From Syngnathus acus (lineage: Eukaryota > Chordata > Actinopteri > Syngnathiformes > Syngnathidae), in the NCBI RefSeq assembly GCF_901709675.1, contig NC_051101.1, positions 13,785,416-13,849,415 of the forward strand: a stretch of DNA of 64,000 nucleotides, in the 5' to 3' direction. The notes under the pieces are model-generated. The model made no database searches. It was not told the origin of the DNA and saw only the letters and a program-made list of their open reading frames with translations. Position numbers and translations under genes: made by a program. This document shows positions 48,017-58,776 of this stretch, piece by piece. Within the stretch, counting starts at the first letter, position 1. The number at the start of each line of letters is the position of its first letter.

Positions 48017-48050
48017 GAAAGTAAAGTGTACCGAGTGAACCCTGGCACAG
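48017..48050 (+). other. Orphan exon-like block
   Basis: A polypyrimidine tract of more than 20 bases and TTTTAG precede 34 bases (GAAAGTAAAGTG...GGCACAG), which are followed by a consensus-like donor GTGGGT. One frame would read ESKVYRVNPGT. No neighbouring exon that joins it is visible. It may be an upstream noncoding exon of the R-spondin gene or a chance match. Confidence 0.2.
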
Positions 48051-49629
48051 GTGGGTTGCTCCTTTCCATTTATTCATGACTTCTTTCCACTTGAGCTTGT
48101 GTAATGACACGATTCGATCTGATTTTGCAAGCTGCTTTGATGTTGCATATTAGCACTGTCAGACTTTAACAACTATGTTTCTTAATTGTGGTTAAACACG
48201 AAATCATACTGAAAGTTGTTTTTTTAGTCCTTGGAAATGTGTCTAATTCAATCAGGCAACCTTACAGCACCTCTCTGTTTACACTGTTCTACAATGCTTT
48301 AGCTAATGTTTTTTGATTATTATTATATTAGCATGTGAAAAATGATTCTTTCATAAAAGTTACAAATTGTGTGCTTTGAGTATTTTACAAATGAAAACAG
48401 AGATGAAAGCAGGACGAAGGCGGCTTGAAGCTGATAGCGGTGAGCCAGCGAACCAACCATGTGTGATCAGTTGACTTGAGTTATTTACAATGGAGTGATG
48501 CGACAATTAAGATTTGAGCAGCGATAAAAGCAGGAGGGGAGCGGACAGAAGAATTGCTAGTTAAACTACCAGGCTAAGTGAGTGATGACTATATTTTTGT
48601 CGTTCTCAGCTGAAGATTAGAAAAGTTCAACTGGAGATAAAAGTAAGAGGAAAGCATGAAAACAGTGAGGTAGAAAAAGGCTAATTTTGTGCTAAGCTAA
48701 CATGCTAAGTTAGTGTTCATGATGAGTGTTCTTGTGGTTGGGGAAATAGAGGCAATAATAAGGCCATGGTAAAGGGTTCACCAAAACCCTTGTGTTTATT
48801 CTGGGTGTACAGATGCCATTGACTAGCATTAGCGTTAGGATTCAGAGCTAACGGCTAGGAAAAGTACTGGGCCACCATAAGGTGTCAATCCATGTCACAA
48901 CAGCTTTGGTTTTGTTTGTGGTTATCCATGAGCAACTCTTTGGCTTGCTGAAAGTAGTATGAGACAGACTGCTGATTATTCATTTTTTTGTTCTTTGTGA
49001 TGTCAGGGTCTCCCATATTTGAAAAAAATCAGTATCACTCTGCTTGAAAGGCTGGTCATGTTCTTGTCATTTCTGCCACATCAGAGACTTTCATTTTGAA
49101 TCTTCAGTAAAACCACTGAGGTTGCACGCTTTGATTTGATTTTAAGAACATTCGAAAATGTTTCCCCGTACAGACAACACATGTTTTTCCATAAGTTTGA
49201 TTCCTTGTGGTCCAGGTTGGCTTTCATTTCACAGATACCCCATTTGATTTGGGATGTTGGATTCTCATCCTTTCATTGATTGGCTTGCCTAAAAACTCCT
49301 ATCTTCACTTCTGCTGTCCACATGATAAAATTCCATGTCACAACAATTTCAGATCGAAGAGGAGAAGATATTGTAAGACTGTGTTTTGGTTACTCCAGTA
49401 TTATTGTCAAGAGAAATGATCAAAACAGGATTGGGAACGCGCGTCATTCGTTTTAGTATTGAGTACGATGCTAATATAATTGGAAACCAGCCACTAATGT
49501 GAAACATAGCACGCACAGATAAGGTCACAAACAGATGACTCACTAGTGTAGTATGCCGCAGTCTTCGTCTTCAATGCTTCCGCTCCTCGTTAAAAGGCGA
49601 GATTTTAAACACAAAAGACAATCTAGGGA

Positions 49630-49760
49630 AATTTCCATCTTGAATTTACCCGACACTCTGCACGGGATTTGAATCCATAACTTTTGGACTGTGAGGCAGA
49701 CATAGTTACCACTGAGTTCTCGTGTCGAGTGGGTTAGGGCTATAGCCACTGGGCCGGCCA
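49630..49760 (-). repeat. Decayed tRNA-derived SINE-like segment
   Basis: Read on the minus strand, it has CCCAGTGGCTA and CTCAGTGGTAAC (A-box-like), CTGCCTCACAGTCC, and GGATTCAAATCCCG (a near match to the RNA polymerase III B box GGTTCGAATCC). The order and spacing are those of a tRNA or tRNA-derived SINE head. The A box seems duplicated and the cloverleaf is not intact, so it is not a functional tRNA gene. Confidence 0.5.
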
Positions 49761-51296
49761 CACATGAACAAAAATATGTTTGTGTTCTGTGAATTGGCTT
49801 TAAAGTTTTTTTTCAAAATGAGGCGCATCCACCTGTGCCTTTCCAGAAAGAACAACCTTCCAAAAAAACAACAAAAGAATATTGGCAGTGTTTCTCACAG
49901 ATGATCTAGCTCTATTGCTAATTGATTCGCACGAACCAATCCTGCTCAGCGTCAAATTTTGCAACAGGCAATGAAGACATCAAAACTGCTTCGGCACATG
50001 GCGCACCAAGAACAGCGAGTACATGGCGCACCGAGCATCCCGCCGGCAATAAAATGAAAGCCTTTGGAGTTTTTGGATGGAAAGGAAAGATCCGTCCGTC
50101 ACTTGAATGAGAAACAAGCACAGGGCTAATTGCAACAACTAAGTTCAGCGGTAATGTTGTAAATCCTAAATCTCTTGGGATGCCCAAACCAAGAAAGCAA
50201 TATTTCCGACAATTCATCGTAGTTTTAGGTGTGGATGAACTCCAGTGTGTTTTTACGGGAAACTGGTCCTTGGTTGGCACAAAGAGGTTGGGGGTGGCTG
50301 GATTAAACATCACCCACAAGGGTTCATCCACAGGTAGACGGATAGATTGAATAATTCATGCATCCCTGTTTGGGTTTTTACAAAGGAGGCAGGCAATTTC
50401 ATCTGCTGACTTTTGAATGACCGAGCCCTCGAGGTGGTGGTGGTGGTGGTGGTCTTTAAACACGAGTTTTTTTTGAATTACGCTCACATAAACGTACAAA
50501 CACCCGAAGGAATTGATAGCCGGAGGAGCCCCTTTGGTCGTAGTGGCCGTCCGTCCTTTTGTGGGGTTATAAAAGAGGTTCTGACGCAAGTGAGGAGTTA
50601 CTCAAGCGTTCTTCTCCAGCCGTGTGCTGGTGGCCAGCTCCTTTCGAGTAACAAACAGGCGCTGCATCATTTTTTCTGGCTCCGTCTTATAAATATAACG
50701 CGGAGCTGCAGGGTGTCACTGATGTGTTTTTATTATGATGACTAAGCACCGTTTAGCAACGACTAAGTATCCCTGAGCGCTTATCTAAGCACTGAGACAA
50801 TAATGCATCCTGATTTGCGTGTGTCATCCTGGCTAACTGGCATGTCACCGTTAGCATTGATTTATCACTGGTAATGGCCGCCTCACACATCATTGTGACT
50901 TGTTTGCCTTCCTTTAAATCCGCTTAGGTACGTACAGGCAATGGCTGACCTTGATTTATAAGGCTCTTCTTGGCTCACTTCTTATTTAATGACTTTTCTT
51001 CAGAGAACTAAAAGCTGCTTGGCCTCGTGGTCCTGGGAGCGTTCACTTTTATTACACTCTGCAACGCTTTTAAAGACCGAGCTGAAAATCTCCGGCCTTA
51101 ATGGACTCCGAGTCTTTGGACCCACGCTAATTGATAAACGGCGCGAGACGACCGAGCGCTCGGTGCCTGTGTTTGTTTAGGGCACCGAGCACAACAGCCT
51201 AATATGGTCTTCCTTTTCTTTGGTTATCATAAGTAAAGACCACCCATTGTCGGTCGGGGTCCTCGTGTCTTCTCGGTGTCGTCGTCGCAACCGAGC

Positions 51297-51304
51297 TATA
51301 AATA
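51297..51304 (+). promoter_or_regulatory. Possible TATA box upstream of R-spondin
   Basis: TATAAATA occurs 745 bases before the R-spondin start codon, in a locally GC-richer stretch (GTCGTCGTCGCAACCGAGC just before it). If used, the 5' UTR would be long or spliced. It could equally be chance. Confidence 0.25.
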
Positions 51305-52048
51305 CACCTCGACCTTTCCACTAAAGCTGTCCCGAATGTGTTTTGATTACAATTAATATTGTGAGCATAAACACACTCCAGTCATCATCCAAGTCCAAAT
51401 ATAGTTTTGCAAATTGTCTGCTCGCTCTTTTGGTATTTGACCAATGTTGCTACTCGCTAAGCATCTGCTCGCTCACTGATAAGAGATGACAATCTTACAA
51501 CCTCCCACCAAAGAAAACCACAAATTCCTGATTGATTACAAAACTTTATGGCGGAAGACTTTGAAAAGGGGAAACGCCATTCACTTCACGGTCGTTGCGG
51601 GAACCAATCAGACTCGTCGGAAATCAGGACACGAAGGATGGTTGGGGACTGGAGTTTGTCAAATATTGGCCTCCTTTCAAAGATGTCATACCTCACAACC
51701 GACCTGTTCTCGGTCGTCTGCTGTGTCTTCCGCAAGCCTTCTCACCAACAATTCTGCCTTTGCATCTTGTCACTAGGAGCACGCCTCCGTCCTTTTATCG
51801 ATCTTTGGACCTGTGACCACCGACGAGGAAGAGAAACCCTAACCCTTCAGCTTCATGGGTTGACAGCCTCCGGCTCCGTTTGACTTTGACGATGAGTCAT
51901 CCTCTTCATTGAATTAGAGAGTGGCAGCGTGGCAGATCATCGATCAAGAGACGGCGGATTGGCCTAACTCGCAGAGGAAGGGACTCATTCCTCTGCCCCA
52001 CGTCGTCCACCGAGCGACCTTGCCTTTCCGGAACAACCAACAGAGACT

Positions 52049-54691
52049 ATGCAGCTGGGACTGCTGGCGCTGACGATGGTCTTCCTCAGTTCCATGGGTG
52101 ACAGTGATGTCACCAAACCTTTCAAGGCCAGAAGGCAGAGACGGGGTGAGTGACCACCCTGATGACAGAACACGGCTAAAAACACAAGCAAGAAAAAAAT
52201 GTCCCAACATCGTGAATAAATAACAAAGCAAAATTAGCTAACGACAAGTGAATGAAAAATCCCACCTTTCCCCATTGAAAGACATTTGAAATGCCAGATG
52301 CTGGTGCTTTTTGGGCTGGCTGGTACAAGACACAGTACATTCACCATAAAGCATTCTTCAAGCAAACAACATCAAACAATTCTCTTAAATAAGACCATAT
52401 GCGGATGGGGAATATCTCTTGGTTGAATCTGCCGCCTTTGTCGGTAATACTCCCCCCCCCCCCCCGTTCGTCGCTGCCGTGACTAAGCTCTCGACCAATA
52501 AGCCGATGGATGATAGGTTTAGGCTTTGAAATGAGGCTTTTAAGTCAGAGTTTAAACTTGGGGTTAGGATTTCCAACTGCGATTTACAACCCCATGCCGC
52601 AATGTTGTACTTTGTCTCGTCGTTTGGGGGGGGGGGACCAATGTATGAAGTTCTATACAAAGCAGATTTCTTAGTAACATGACATGGCGACAACTCAATT
52701 TGAATGCGTCGTCACAAGCAGTAGCAACATTGGCGCCTTTCTCATGAGTTCTCCCTCAACCATTTAGTTTTCAATTTATTTGGAGCTACACTATTACTGC
52801 GGGCTAATGTCGAGCAAAAAGATCCGTGCAGTGTGTGACACACACAGCCAATGATGCTGAAAGAAAAATGTTACTCGGACGTCCAAGCCTAGACTTTATT
52901 CGTGATCCAAAAATAGCACGCTGTGAACCGAGACGATAAATTGTTCGCCACGACAGCTTAATTGCACAAGTAATGTTTGAATGTTTTCAGAAAACATGCA
53001 TAAAATACAATACGATAGAAGGATTCCAACCATTCAGTGGGATCTCCACATATTTAAGAATGCATCTTTGAAATCCAAAGCGCGGCTAGCAATTATGCTA
53101 TTAGGCCAAGAATTTGGTTTGTGAAGCGGGGTGTTTTGTTTGTTTGTAAACTGAGGCGCCATGGTTGTTTTTATTTCACGCCGTTCACATCTGACTTTGC
53201 TTTGATGCTCGTTGTCGCCTGTCTGCTGCTGCTGCTGCTGCTGCCGCTGCTGCTGCTGCCGCTGCTGACTTTCCAACATTCAAGAGAAAATATGCCAGCC
53301 GAGACAAAACATTTTGTACCGCAAGCATTTAAGGGGAAACCTTAACGACATGGGGATGCTTGTTTTTTTCGGAGGAGTTGGCAAAGCTCTCTTCTTGATG
53401 TGCGCGTGCGTCTCTGCGGCCGATAAGGCCGACATTCATTCATATATGAGAGTTGAAAGGCCAAACTTTGTTGAAAGGACGCCTGGCAGGCACGGCAAGG
53501 CGAGCAGCCGACGAGCGCTCGCCGCATCTCATTCCGAACAGCACTGCGTGTTCTGAGAAAGCCGTAAAAGTTCATCGCCGTTGTCTCCTGTGGATAAATG
53601 AGCTGTTGACGATCAAGTCCTTGTGGTAAGGACAGCAGATTGGCTTTTCTTTGTTTATGAGAAACGGACGGACGGACGGACGGACAGATGTGGGCTGCGA
53701 TTGATTCCGTTTGCTCCGCATCGGCGTGATAGCGTCTGTGGCCGTTGCCAAGTGAGACTTGTGTTTGCCATATTTGCGTGTGGGAATGAATGAATGGACG
53801 TGCGAGACGCGACAAAGTTGAGCGGCGGTTCCGAATGACGCTTGCGTGTATCGATGTGACAACCACCAAGGCAAAACTACTGTGAGATCACTCTGACGGC
53901 CACATTTTTTCCCCTCAATAATATTAGAATATGCCATACAGTTTTTTAAAGAAAATATTCCATCTTCATAATATCATCATACTATATATCTGAAAAAATA
54001 TATATATATATTTTCATGATTTTATAAAATAACGTGACTATTATTTAGTGGGGTATTTTTTTTTTTTTTGCATGTAATGTTTTAGCTTGAAAAAATTAAG
54101 TCTCTTCCAATTGGAATATTTTTTCTCCCCAATTTTTTTTTCTTAAATAATATGCCATATTATTTTTTCTTCTAAAACCATTATCGAAAGAAATATTTGA
54201 TTTTCATAAGAATAAAAATATGTGACTTTTTTCAAGGGTGAGAAATTATTTTTCTAAATATATATGTAGATAGAGCTAAAAATATGTAGGTAGAACCTCT
54301 TTCTACACAAATCTATCTTTTTTGTTTTATGGAAAAAATTAAAGAACATTTTTTTTTATTTTGAGCATTTTTAGTTTTCTGTAAAAATGACCGATTTGGG
54401 AGTTATGTCGATATTTGAAAGAATCAAACAAATGTTCATTTTCCTCCATTATATAACAAGCAAAATCTGGAAAAAATGACAATTGTGTGGCTCTCTCATA
54501 ATTTACTCCAGATCTGTATGGCACGTTTTTTTTTTTTTTTTTTTTTTTATTCCTTATGTTTCTTATTGCTATACGCATTGTCATGCCGGTAAATTCCGAA
54601 AACATCATCATGTTATTTTAACAGGTCGACCGTGAACAAATGTCCTTCATTGTAGCGCTTCATATGTTACTGGAAACAATGACATGTTTTC

Positions 54692-54782
<91 letters not shown>

Positions 54783-57700
54783 TCAATGTAATATGATTGG
54801 ACTGCGCATTATTCTTCATTAATTTTTTTAACCATTTTTTCTTGCCAGTGAGCGGCGAGGTTCTGCCATCCTGCCCGAAAGGCTGCGAGCGCTGCTCCGA
54901 ATACAACGGCTGCCTGAAATGCAAAGCCAAGCTCTTCATCTACTTTGTGCGCAGCAACATCAGCCAAGTGGGCGTGTGCCTGGCCTCCTGCCCCACCGGA
55001 TACTTTGGCATGAGGATCCAGGGAGGCAACAACAGATGTTCCCGTGAGTCCCGCTCGCTCGTTTCATATGTTTAGTTCTTGCAAATGTCAATTTGTTATT
55101 GCACACACGCAAAAAAAAAAGGTATTTATCTACCCAAAAAAATAAAAAGGTCAGTTTCCGAGGGCCCCATTCCCGTATTTTGTAGCCGAGGTGAGCCAGC
55201 AAGTGGGCGTGCAAGTTAGTCTGCTTCTGCTTACCTTCTGGAACACAATTCTCAAGCAAATGTTTACACATGTATTATTGACTGCTGTTTTTCTTTTTTC
55301 TTTTTTATAGGAGGGAACATCTGTGTTTTCCATTTGGCCCTCAATTGAAGAGCAAATGCCAAAGAAAGCCACAATCTATGTTTGCTATGTGATCACTTTC
55401 ACACAAATTGTATTTTCATGTTGTTTTGTAGTGTTATTATTATTGCCGTTCACGATTGTCCTGATCTACCTTTTTCACTATTCTCGGTAGCGAGGGTCCG
55501 AGCTGACCGCCAATGATTGAAAAGCAACGTCTATTGATGCATTGGTGGGAAAAAAAATACAAATTTCGCACCACTGAAAACCCAGCTTCATTTTTCTTTT
55601 CACGTCAAATGTCACATCTGACACCGAATGAGCGGCGACGTACGACTTAATCATTCATTTCAACCTAAGTTGCTCTTTTAAACACTGCGCAGTGTTTGGA
55701 TCCGGTGTCATTGTGGCGGCGAGCCACACGCAGCCGAGTCAGCGCTCTGCTCTTTAAGCTCATCTCAGAAACACAAACAAAGCCTCCAAAATTGGCATCA
55801 CAAGATTCCCAACTTTTGATCTGCCCTCTTCCCGGAAGGCGGCGGCGGTGGCGGCGGCCGGCGTTGTGACGCCAACGCATGCTTCGTGAGGAAGAAGCGT
55901 TGTCGTCGGCGTTGTCCCATGTTTTGAATCACGCCCGTTTTGGCGCGTTGTTTGGTGGCCAAACAAAGCGAGAGCAGCTTCTTCTCATTCCCACGCTCAC
56001 CTGTGTGTGTGTGTGTGGTGGCAAGTCACTGAAACATTCCATCTGTGTCTTGCAGAATGCGAACCCGACTGCGACATGTGTTTCGAACGCAAGTTTTGCA
56101 TTAAATGCAAGGAGGGTTTGTATGTGAACAGCGGCAAATGTTCCGTCAGCTGCCCTTCAGGCCTGCACCCGGCCAACGACACCATGGAGTGTGTGGGTGA
56201 GTCACTGCCCTTTATTTATTTATTTGTTTGTTTGTTTGTTTGTTTGTTTGTTTTTATGTATTTTTGTATTTTTTGTTATTTTCACGTTTTTATTTTTTGA
56301 TTGATTTGTTTTATTCTATTTATTTTTTCAATATTTTTGTTTGTTTGTCTGTCTGTCCACCCCAACTTGGTCACTGTTATACATTCCAAACAAATGTCTG
56401 TCTCTCACTGGTGGTCAGGTCACCTGTGTGTTGTTTTCTTTGCCATACTTCCACTTCAAAATGTGTTGCACTAAAATGAATGTTGAATTTAAAGTTAATG
56501 CAACTGAACTGTCTTTACTTTTATATATGTAATACATAATGTCATCTGTTATTGCGTGAATGCAAAATGCCTGCACTCGAGCTCACAGATCTTCTTCATA
56601 TTGAGGCTCCCTCTAGTGGCAACAACGTTAAAGAAAGAAAGAACCCAAAAAAAGGGAACTTTTGTTAGTGTTCATGAAACGTCCTGTATATCCAAAAATA
56701 GAACTATGTACACTAAAGACATTCTGGAATTGAAAGTGTGAGAAATGTTACTTTAAATTGTTTTTTTCTTATAATTTGAGTAACACAAACGGCCAATAAG
56801 AAGTACTCATATCCGTAAAATTCATTTGTTTTCAAAAAGAAATGTAGTCATTACCCCGCCTCTTCTTTTCCAGAGTGCGAGCTGTCTGAGTGGAGCCAAT
56901 GGGGTTCGTGCGTCAAGAGAAACAAAACGTGCGGATTCCGAAAAGGGACTCAGTCCCGGGTCCGACTCCCGCTGCGGCCCCCCCGCACGCGAGGCACCCC
57001 CTCGGCCGCCGGGCCCTCCCAGACGTGCCCTCCGCAGACCGACAGGAGGAAATGCGTCGTGCCCAAGACACCTTGCCCGAGAGGTGAATTGCATCAATAG
57101 GTCAATATTGCGTCTGCAAAGTGCACACGGTGAATTTCGTCCTTGTCGAGGAAAGTCGGCTGTTGGGCGTTGACAAATGAGTCGCGTGTGAATTCGCCCT
57201 GGAAAGAATTTCATTACGGCGCTCGGGAAAGCAACTAGCGGTGAAATATTATAAACCCTCTGGTAAAAACGTTCAAGGTGTTGATGCTGAGCGAAGCTCG
57301 GAATGAGGCTTTTGAATTTTATTCAATAAATACAAAGCAAAGCCTTTGTTGTCATTTTTTGTTTAGACTTGTACTATTCCAATCTTAGGAACTACTTGTA
57401 TGACGGCCTTTGCTTTGTCAATGGCGCACTAAACACTGTCCAGTGTTTTGGCACGTGTGCGGTTTTTTTTCTCTTTTCTCCTCTCAGGAGGTGCGCGGAG
57501 CCATAAGCACTTCATAACAGACATCCGTCAGTGTTGCGAGCGAGCCCGCCTCGGATAAACAAAACGAGTGCAGTCTGAATAATAGCAGCACATTGTGTTC
57601 ATCATCGTGGCAACCAAATCATCTTCCACCGTTTGCTAAAAACAAAACAAAGTACTGATGTTACACTGCCACATTTTTTAGGTAGCGAGGTCGCTAGGTA

Positions 57701-57917
57701 GGTAGGAAATGTAAACATAAGAAAAGTAGTCGAAAGAATTTTTGGTGTAGCAATCCATCCGGGACTAATATTTCTTTTTGTCTCCCCAGAGAACAGGACC
57801 AAGGGGGGCCGGCCGGTGAACGGACCCGGTGGAGGCGGCGGCGGCGGCGGGAGGAGGCGGAAAGGCCAAAGCAGGACCACCGTCGTTCCCAGCGAGGCGA
57901 CCAGCTCCGTAACTTAA
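52049..57917 (+). CDS. rspo1: R-spondin, secreted Wnt agonist, RSPO1-like, 256 aa
   Basis: Exons 52049-52145, 54849-55043, 56056-56196, 56874-57083 and 57790-57917 join in phase to 771 nt. Order of parts: a signal peptide (MQLGLLALTMVFLSSMG), a basic furin-like site (KARRQRR), furin-like repeat FU1 (about 38-96), FU2 (about 97-144), a thrombospondin type 1 repeat (about 145-213, SEWSQWGSC) and a basic C-terminal tail. R-spondins bridge LGR4-6 and the ligases ZNRF3/RNF43, so Frizzled stays on the surface and Wnt signalling rises. The FU1 contacts for the ligase are kept (Arg67 and Gln72, matching RSPO1 Arg66 and Gln71), as are the two FU2 phenylalanines for LGR (Phe107 and Phe111). The tail holds seven glycines encoded by a GGC repeat, then GRRRKGQ as in RSPO1. 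FU1 and tail favour RSPO1, but FU2 spacing (CEPDC) and KTCGF resemble RSPO3, so the paralogue is probable, not certain. AATAAA at 58347-58352 fits the transcript end. Confidence 0.9.
53221..53270. repeat. (CTG)n trinucleotide repeat in R-spondin intron 1
   Basis: About 14 CTG units with two CCG interruptions. It lies in the 2.7-kb first intron, which otherwise shows A/T-rich DNA, an ACGG run (53664-53684) and a poly-T run near 54529-54549, with no coding signal. Confidence 0.95.
54690..54785. repeat. (TTTC)n microsatellite next to R-spondin exon 2
   Basis: About 23 TTTC units end only 64 bases before the exon 2 acceptor at 54848/54849. The tract is a pure polypyrimidine stretch on the coding strand. 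Confidence 0.97.
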
Positions 57918-58776
57918 AGCGGGAAGGATTCCTGCAAGAAAAGCCTCCCGAGATGACGCTGCAGCTGAGCCGACATCTTGATGAGAAAACATTGCGTAGG
58001 GCCGCTTCGACATGCTGACTCTGCAGCTTTTCCCAGTCATGCAAGGAGTCCGATGATGGGAAATCTGCTCCCGGTTTGCATCGTCGGAGGTGATGGACGG
58101 ACGGACGGACGGATTGATGCCCTGGAGTGCGTGCGTGCGTTTTTTTTGCGACTGGAGCAAAAAGGCAGCACAAGTCGCTGCTAATCAATACTGCTTTGTT
58201 TGCAACAGGGTTCTGATGTTTTTGCACAGTCGTGACTTTTTGACGTAAGCATTACTATGTGACCACGTCCTCATGCTTCTACTTTACGGGAACACACATA
58301 AAGGTTTTTGTTTGGAGGCTCTTGTTTTGTTCACATTCAAAGTCCAAATAAAAGAAGGAAGCTCGTTTCACTTGTCTCATATCATTTACATTCAGTGTGT
58401 GCGCAGAATTACAGTTAAGGCTTGAAATGAGGCTTTCAAATGACTGCTAAGGTTTCAAATGAAACTTATATGTTATGACACAAATGACATGGTGTCTGTA
58501 TAGCAATTGCATTTATTGGCCTGAATTTAAACACAAAACAACATATATACAGTGACAAAAACATATTCACACCAACAAAAACATATTTTTACACTGACAT
58601 TTCTTAGTTTTAAAGCGGTACACTAAGTAAAAAAAGACCAAAGAAATACGGCCATCGATGCAGCATTTGAACAAAAGATTCGTTCAAACAGATCGACCCT
58701 CCCCACATTTTTTAAAAATCAAACAATCAGAAATCATGGTCAAAGGTTCACGGAAAGTGAAAAGTGCCACACCTGC
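57918..58776. other. R-spondin 3' UTR and flank
   Basis: The 3' UTR includes a GGAC run (58092-58113) and a TGCG run (58129-58139) and probably ends after the AATAAA at 58347-58352. After that comes A/T-rich unique DNA with ACATAT motifs up to the satellite. No coding signal. Confidence 0.6.

Larger units (their letters stand above)
33975..52048. other. About 18 kb gene-poor region upstream of R-spondin
   Basis: The first kilobase is the dispanin 3' UTR. I find no conserved protein domain or convincing multi-exon gene in the rest. It holds the repeats listed separately (35.2, 37.9, 38.7, 40.6, 42.1, 43.7, 45.7 and 49.6 kb), an imperfect AAC/TTG hairpin near 36948-36983, and homopolymers. Segments at 36.3-36.6, 41.0-41.7 and 51.5-51.9 kb have moderately long open frames without recognisable domains. 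One exon-like block at 48017-48050 is noted. Distant R-spondin enhancers could lie here, but nothing in the sequence proves it. Confidence 0.5.

Noticed and set aside
49630-49760. A functional tRNA gene on the minus strand.
   Set aside because: The B box is near consensus, but the A box is duplicated, stems do not pair well and there is no poly-T terminator; more likely a SINE remnant.
53342-53937. Minus-strand frames of 175 and 121 codons in R-spondin intron 1.
   Set aside because: They overlap each other in different frames, run through the ACGG repeat, and have no recognisable domain.
57602-58227. Minus-strand frames of 92-177 codons opposite the last R-spondin exon.
   Set aside because: They are shadows of a GC-rich coding exon and its GGC run (polyproline on the other strand).
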